Origin: Methylococcus sp. UBA6136
GTDB lineage: Bacteria > Pseudomonadota > Gammaproteobacteria > Methylococcales > Methylococcaceae
DNA length: 10,161 nucleotides
Direction: 5' to 3'
NCBI GenBank assembly: GCA_002423305.1
Contig: DIVI01000096.1
Location: 1-10,161 of the forward strand
Shown: positions 6,548-10,161 of the stretch, piece by piece
Numbering within the stretch: position 1 is the stretch's first letter
Layout of the letters: every line of letters begins with the position of its first letter
Notes under the pieces: generated by a model
Databases searched by the model: none
What the model was told of the DNA's origin: nothing
The model's input: the letters and a program-made list of their open reading frames with translations, nothing else
Program-made: the position numbers and the translations under genes

Positions 6548-6566
6548 CCCGAGAATCCCTCTCGGG
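6548..6566 (-). terminator. Candidate attenuator hairpin in the queF leader
   Basis: CCCGAGA and TCTCGGG form a perfect 7-bp stem around a 5-base loop. Read on the minus strand it is followed by CCTTTCTCTT, a moderately T-rich tail, which looks like a weak intrinsic terminator. It lies about 30 bases upstream of the queF ATG, and no minus-strand gene precedes it in the window, so ending an upstream transcript is not an obvious purpose. Control of queF is an inference. Confidence 0.4.
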
Positions 6567-6600
6567 TTGGAGGCCAGGCCAAAGCCCGGGCGTTGGGTTA

Positions 6601-6618
6601 GTCGGCTATAATACCGAC
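6601..6618. promoter_or_regulatory. Inverted repeat around overlapping -10 boxes (smc / queF)
   Basis: GTCGG (6601-6605) and CCGAC (6614-6618) flank CTATAATA. The plus strand holds a perfect TATAAT (6607-6612) pointing toward smc, with a start predicted near 6619 and a leader of about 53 bases. The minus strand holds TATTAT (6613-6608) pointing toward queF. Neither direction has a strong -35 at the standard spacing, so an activator or a weak promoter is possible, and the inverted repeat could be an operator. Confidence 0.45.
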
Positions 6619-6671
6619 CCGATCCCGCCCCAACCAGTTCCAGCCCTTTTTCCGCTCCCCGCAATCACTCC

Positions 6672-9600
6672 GTGCGTCTCGACCGAATAAAACTTGCGGG
6701 CTTCAAATCGTTTGTCGATCCCACCACGATCCCTACACCGGGCAACCTGATCGGCATTGTCGGCCCAAATGGCTGTGGCAAATCCAACATCATCGACGCG
6801 GTGCGCTGGGTGATGGGCGAAAGCTCCGCCAAGCATTTGCGCGGCGAGAGCATGGCGGATGTCATTTTCAACGGCTCCAGCAGCCGCAAGCCGGTCGGGA
6901 TGGCGTCGGTCGAACTGGTGTTCGACAACGGCGAGGGCAAGGCGCCGGGAGAATTCGCCAAGTATCCCGAGATTTCCATCAAGCGCCAGGTCAGCCGCGA
7001 CGGGCAATCGACCTACATTCTCAACGGCACCCGCTGCCGCCGCAAGGACATCACCGACCTGTTCCTCGGCACCGGCCTTGGCTCACGCAGTTACGCCATC
7101 ATTGAGCAGGGCATGATCTCGCGACTGATCGAGGCCAAGCCCGCCGAATTGCGTGAGCTGATCGAGGAGGCGGCAGGCATCTCCAAATACAAGGAACGCC
7201 GCCACGAAACCGAGTTGCGCATGGGGCATACCCAGGAGAACCTGGACCGGCTGATGGACCTGCGCGAGGAAGTCGGCAAACAGCTGGAAAGCCTGAAACG
7301 CCAGGCCAAAAAAGCCGAGAAGTACACGGCACTCAAGGATGAGGAACGCGGCTACCGCGAGCAGTTGCTGGGCCTGCGATGGCGCAAATACGACGAGCAG
7401 TTTCAAACCCATCAGGGCCAACTGGCCGAATACGAAACCCGTTTTCGGACACTGGCCGAGGAAGATCACGCCCTCAACGAGACACTGGCGACTTTTCGTG
7501 AACAGCAGGAGTCGCTACAGAAATTCCTGAACGAGGAGCAAGCCCGATTCTATGAACTGGGAGCGGAAATCAGCCGCCTGACTCAAAATATCCGTCATGC
7601 ACAGGAAACCCACGAAAACCTGATCCAGGAGGAAGCCCGCCTGCTGGAAGAGCAACAGCAGGCGGAAATCGATCTGGAAAATGATCAGGCCCAACTGGCC
7701 AGCCTGGTCGAAGAACTGGCCGAACTCGAGATCCTCCTGGAAGAAGCCCGAGAAGCGGAGCTCGAAACCGCTACGCTGCGGGAAGAGGCTGACCATACCC
7801 TGAAGTCGGCGCGCCAGCAGTTCGAGCAGCTGAGCAGCGACATTGGCCGTTACCGCAGCCAGCGGGATATCCAGCATGCACGGATCGGTCAGCTTGAGCA
7901 GCAGGCGCGACAGCTGGAGGCTCGCCGGGAAAAGTTGGAACTGGAGCGTCAGGAGGTCGAGGCCACCCTGAATGCCGAGGGGCTGGCCGAGCTGGAACTC
8001 GCCGTCGCCGAACTGGAAGCGGAGCGGTCCAGCCTCCAGGAGACCTTGCAACAGCTCCACACCCGGATTCAGGAAGGTCGGGAGCAGATGAAAACGCTGC
8101 AGCACGACCTGAATGCATGCCGGGCGGAACTGCATGCGATGAATGGCAAGATCAGCTCGCTGGAGACCCTGCAGGAACACGCCATGGGCAAGGACCGGGC
8201 GGGATTTCAGCGCTGGCTGGCGGAGCATCAGCTCGATCAGACCTCGCGTCTGGCCGAACATCTCGACGTGCACCCCGGTTGGGAAACCGCCGTGGAAACG
8301 GTGCTCGGTCCGCAACTTCAGGCTCTTTGCATCGAACAAACGGAAAACCTTGCCCCGCACCTTTCGGCGCTGGCCGGGGAGTCGCTGGCTTTATTCGAGA
8401 CCCGTCCCTCACAAAATCAAACCGACGACAGCCTCGGCCTCCGTTTACTTGAGCGGGTGAATTCGCCGTGGAACCTGAGCCCCTTGCTCGGTGCGGTCTA
8501 TTGTGCGGATGACCTTCACACCGCCCACCATATCAGCGCGCAACTGGCCGAGCATGAGTCCGTCATCACCCCGGATGGCACGCGCCTGGGGCCGGGCTGG
8601 CTAACCATGCAAAAGCTCGATGGGGGCCAGGCCGGCGTCATCAAACGCGAGCGTGAACTGAAATCCCTCAAAAAAGAACTCGAAACGCTCCGCAGCCGCA
8701 TCGAGACGCTGGAAGAACAGTTCCACACGACCGAAATCGCGACCCGTCAGGCAGAGCTGGAACGTGAGCGACTGCAAACCGAGGAACGTCGGCTGGGCGC
8801 CGAACATGGCCGCGCCAAGTCTGAACTCAGCGCCACTCAGGCCCGCTGCGAGCAGGCCACCAAACGGCTGAACCAGATCAACAGCGAATTGATCGAGCTG
8901 GGCGCTCAGCACAGTGAAGAGAAGGAAGCCATTGAGGAATCGCGCCTGTTGCAGGTGGAAGCCGAGGAACGCTTGGCCGAGCTGGAGTTGCAGGCCAGCG
9001 ACCATGCTGACAACCGCAACCGGCTTGAGAACCGGTTGACCGAGACCGATGCCGCCCTGCGCCAGGCGCGCGAAAAAGTGAATACCCTCAAGGGCCGCTC
9101 AGAAAGCCTGAGGTCCAATGAACAGCTCACACGCCGCCATCTGGAACGGGCCCAGGGTCAGTTTGACCAGGCCTTGCAACGATTGGAAGCGCTCCGCACC
9201 CGCGTCGCGGAAACCGGTCAACCGACCGAAGAGACCCACAATCAGCTGGACGAATTGATCGAGCAGCGCTCCCGGGCTGAAAAAGTTCTGGCCGATTTAC
9301 GCCATCGCGCCACCGAACTGGAAGGCGGTATTCGGCAGAGCAGTGAATCGAAACTCCGCAACGAGCGGGAATTGGCGGGCATCAAGGAGCAGCTGGAAAA
9401 GATCCGGCTGGAGCTCTCTGCCAATGAAGTCCGACGGCAAACCGTGCAGGAACAGTTCGAGGAACTCGGCGCAGATCCAAGTCGCGTCCTGGAAACCCTG
9501 CCGGAAGAAGCCGATGAAAAAATCTGGCAGCAGCGCGTTGGTGAATTGGCCGAAGAGATTGCTCGCCTGGGCGCCGTCAACCTGACCGCCATGGAAGAGT

Positions 9601-10161
9601 ATTTGGTCCAGGAGGAGCGGATGGCCTTCCTCGACCAGCAAAACCAGGATTTGAGCGAGTCGCTGGCGAGCCTGCGCGAGGCTATCGAGAAAATCGACAA
9701 GGAATGCCGAACCCGTTTCAAGGATACGTTCGACCTCATCAATGCCGGTTTGCAGCGCATGTTCCCAAAACTGTTCGGCGGCGGCCAGGCCAGTCTGGAC
9801 ATGACCGATCGCGATCTGCTCGAAACCGGCATAACGATCATGGCCCGCCCTCCCGGGAAACGCAACAGCTCCATCCATCTGCTGTCGGGTGGTGAAAAGG
9901 CACTCACGGCAGCGGCCTTGGTTTTCGCCATTTTCGAATTGAATCCAGCCCCATTCTGCCTGCTCGACGAGGTGGATGCCCCGCTGGACGATGCCAACGT
10001 GGGTCGTTTCAGCCAATTGGTCAAGGAAATGTCCGAAAGGGTACAATTTCTGTTCATTTCACATAACAAAGCCACCATGGAGATTGCCCAGCATCTGGCC
10101 GGCGTCACCATGAAGGAACCTGGCGTTTCCCGTATCGTGGCTGTGGACATCGATGCGGCCG
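6672..10161 (+). CDS. smc: Chromosome segregation ATPase Smc (last codons beyond window)
   Basis: At least 1163 residues, close to the usual full length, so only a short tail is missing. Smc forms a dimeric ring with ScpA and ScpB that extrudes DNA loops and aids chromosome compaction. Seen are the ATPase head start RIKLAGFKSFVDPT, Walker A GPNGCGKSN (31-39, K37), FLGTGLGSRSY and EEAAGISKYKERR; a long Glu/Leu/Gln-rich coiled coil; a hinge from about 520 to 640 including HPGWETAVETVLG (from 534) and DGTRLGPGWL (from 635); a returning coiled coil; then the signature LSGGE (1071-1075) and Walker B CLLDEVDAPL with catalytic E1100. The frame was spot-checked at several points and stays open. The start is GTG at 6672, since no in-frame ATG lies nearby. 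No Shine-Dalgarno is visible; the leader is C/T-rich. In relatives zipA and ligA often follow, but that lies outside. Confidence 0.96.
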   Translation, partial: MRLDRIKLAGFKSFVDPTTIPTPGNLIGIVGPNGCGKSNIIDAVRWVMGESSAKHLRGESMADVIFNGSSSRKPVGMASVELVFDNGEGKAPGEFAKYPEISIKRQVSRDGQSTYILNGTRCRRKDITDLFLGTGLGSRSYAIIEQGMISRLIEAKPAELRELIEEAAGISKYKERRHETELRMGHTQENLDRLMDLREEVGKQLESLKRQAKKAEKYTALKDEERGYREQLLGLRWRKYDEQFQTHQGQLAEYETRFRTLAEEDHALNETLATFREQQESLQKFLNEEQARFYELGAEISRLTQNIRHAQETHENLIQEEARLLEEQQQAEIDLENDQAQLASLVEELAELEILLEEAREAELETATLREEADHTLKSARQQFEQLSSDIGRYRSQRDIQHARIGQLEQQARQLEARREKLELERQEVEATLNAEGLAELELAVAELEAERSSLQETLQQLHTRIQEGREQMKTLQHDLNACRAELHAMNGKISSLETLQEHAMGKDRAGFQRWLAEHQLDQTSRLAEHLDVHPGWETAVETVLGPQLQALCIEQTENLAPHLSALAGESLALFETRPSQNQTDDSLGLRLLERVNSPWNLSPLLGAVYCADDLHTAHHISAQLAEHESVITPDGTRLGPGWLTMQKLDGGQAGVIKRERELKSLKKELETLRSRIETLEEQFHTTEIATRQAELERERLQTEERRLGAEHGRAKSELSATQARCEQATKRLNQINSELIELGAQHSEEKEAIEESRLLQVEAEERLAELELQASDHADNRNRLENRLTETDAALRQAREKVNTLKGRSESLRSNEQLTRRHLERAQGQFDQALQRLEALRTRVAETGQPTEETHNQLDELIEQRSRAEKVLADLRHRATELEGGIRQSSESKLRNERELAGIKEQLEKIRLELSANEVRRQTVQEQFEELGADPSRVLETLPEEADEKIWQQRVGELAEEIARLGAVNLTAMEEYLVQEERMAFLDQQNQDLSESLASLREAIEKIDKECRTRFKDTFDLINAGLQRMFPKLFGGGQASLDMTDRDLLETGITIMARPPGKRNSSIHLLSGGEKALTAAALVFAIFELNPAPFCLLDEVDAPLDDANVGRFSQLVKEMSERVQFLFISHNKATMEIAQHLAGVTMKEPGVSRIVAVDIDAA

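Larger units (their letters stand above)
6519..6671. promoter_or_regulatory. Divergent control region between queF and smc
   Basis: This 153-base spacer serves two genes transcribed away from each other. It contains a hairpin near queF, a palindromic GCCCGGGC (6584-6591), and an inverted repeat with -10-like boxes on both strands (6601-6618). The stretch before smc (about 6619-6671) is pyrimidine-rich on the plus strand. I do not see a preQ1 class I riboswitch consensus in the queF leader. Confidence 0.6.

Noticed and set aside
7515..8360. 281-codon open frame opposite the smc coiled coil
   Set aside because: Leu/Phe/Gln-rich antisense shadow of the coiled-coil codons, with no recognisable domain.
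9242..10150. 302-codon open frame opposite the 3' end of smc
   Set aside because: Its product is Ser/Arg-rich and low in complexity, as expected for the antisense of a Glu/Leu-rich coiled-coil gene. The sense frame holds unmistakable Smc motifs.

Overview
The window is GC-rich chromosomal DNA holding core metabolic and housekeeping genes. Several families resemble gammaproteobacterial versions: a Pseudomonas-like ThiD, an AlaC very close to the E. coli enzyme, a short one-domain QueF and a YjdM/PhnA zinc-ribbon protein. The organism uses Smc rather than MukB, which argues for a gammaproteobacterium outside the enteric/Vibrio group. The genus cannot be named from sequence alone. No transposase, phage, CRISPR, rRNA or complete tRNA gene was seen. 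Both ends cut through genes.

Left arm (1-1341, minus strand): thiD is followed by a Nif3/YbgI-family gene through a 4-base ATGA overlap. The Nif3 gene runs off the left edge, so its C-terminal part is missing.

Centre (1454-5270, plus strand): a divergent spacer carries a good -35 box and leads into alaC-hom-thrC. These encode a PLP aminotransferase, homoserine dehydrogenase with a C-terminal ACT domain, and threonine synthase. Homoserine kinase, the step between hom and thrC, is not here and must be encoded elsewhere. ThrC carries an unusual cysteine-rich segment. After the operon come a 188-base spacer with several inverted repeats and a small lipoprotein whose mature part has five strict glycine-marked heptads.

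Right arm: yjdM/phnA and queF lie on the minus strand, with queF upstream. A divergent spacer of about 150 bases has -10-like boxes on both strands inside an inverted repeat, and a terminator-like hairpin in the presumed queF leader. Plus-strand smc then fills the rest of the window (6672-10161), with its last few codons cut off.

This is mostly an ordinary core region and I found no convincing new multi-gene system. The points most worth a second look are the Cys-rich ThrC segment, the heptad lipoprotein and the queF/smc regulatory spacer. Four genes (alaC, smc, queF, yjdM) lack a recognisable Shine-Dalgarno sequence. The long open frames opposite or overlapping alaC, hom and smc are judged to be coding shadows.
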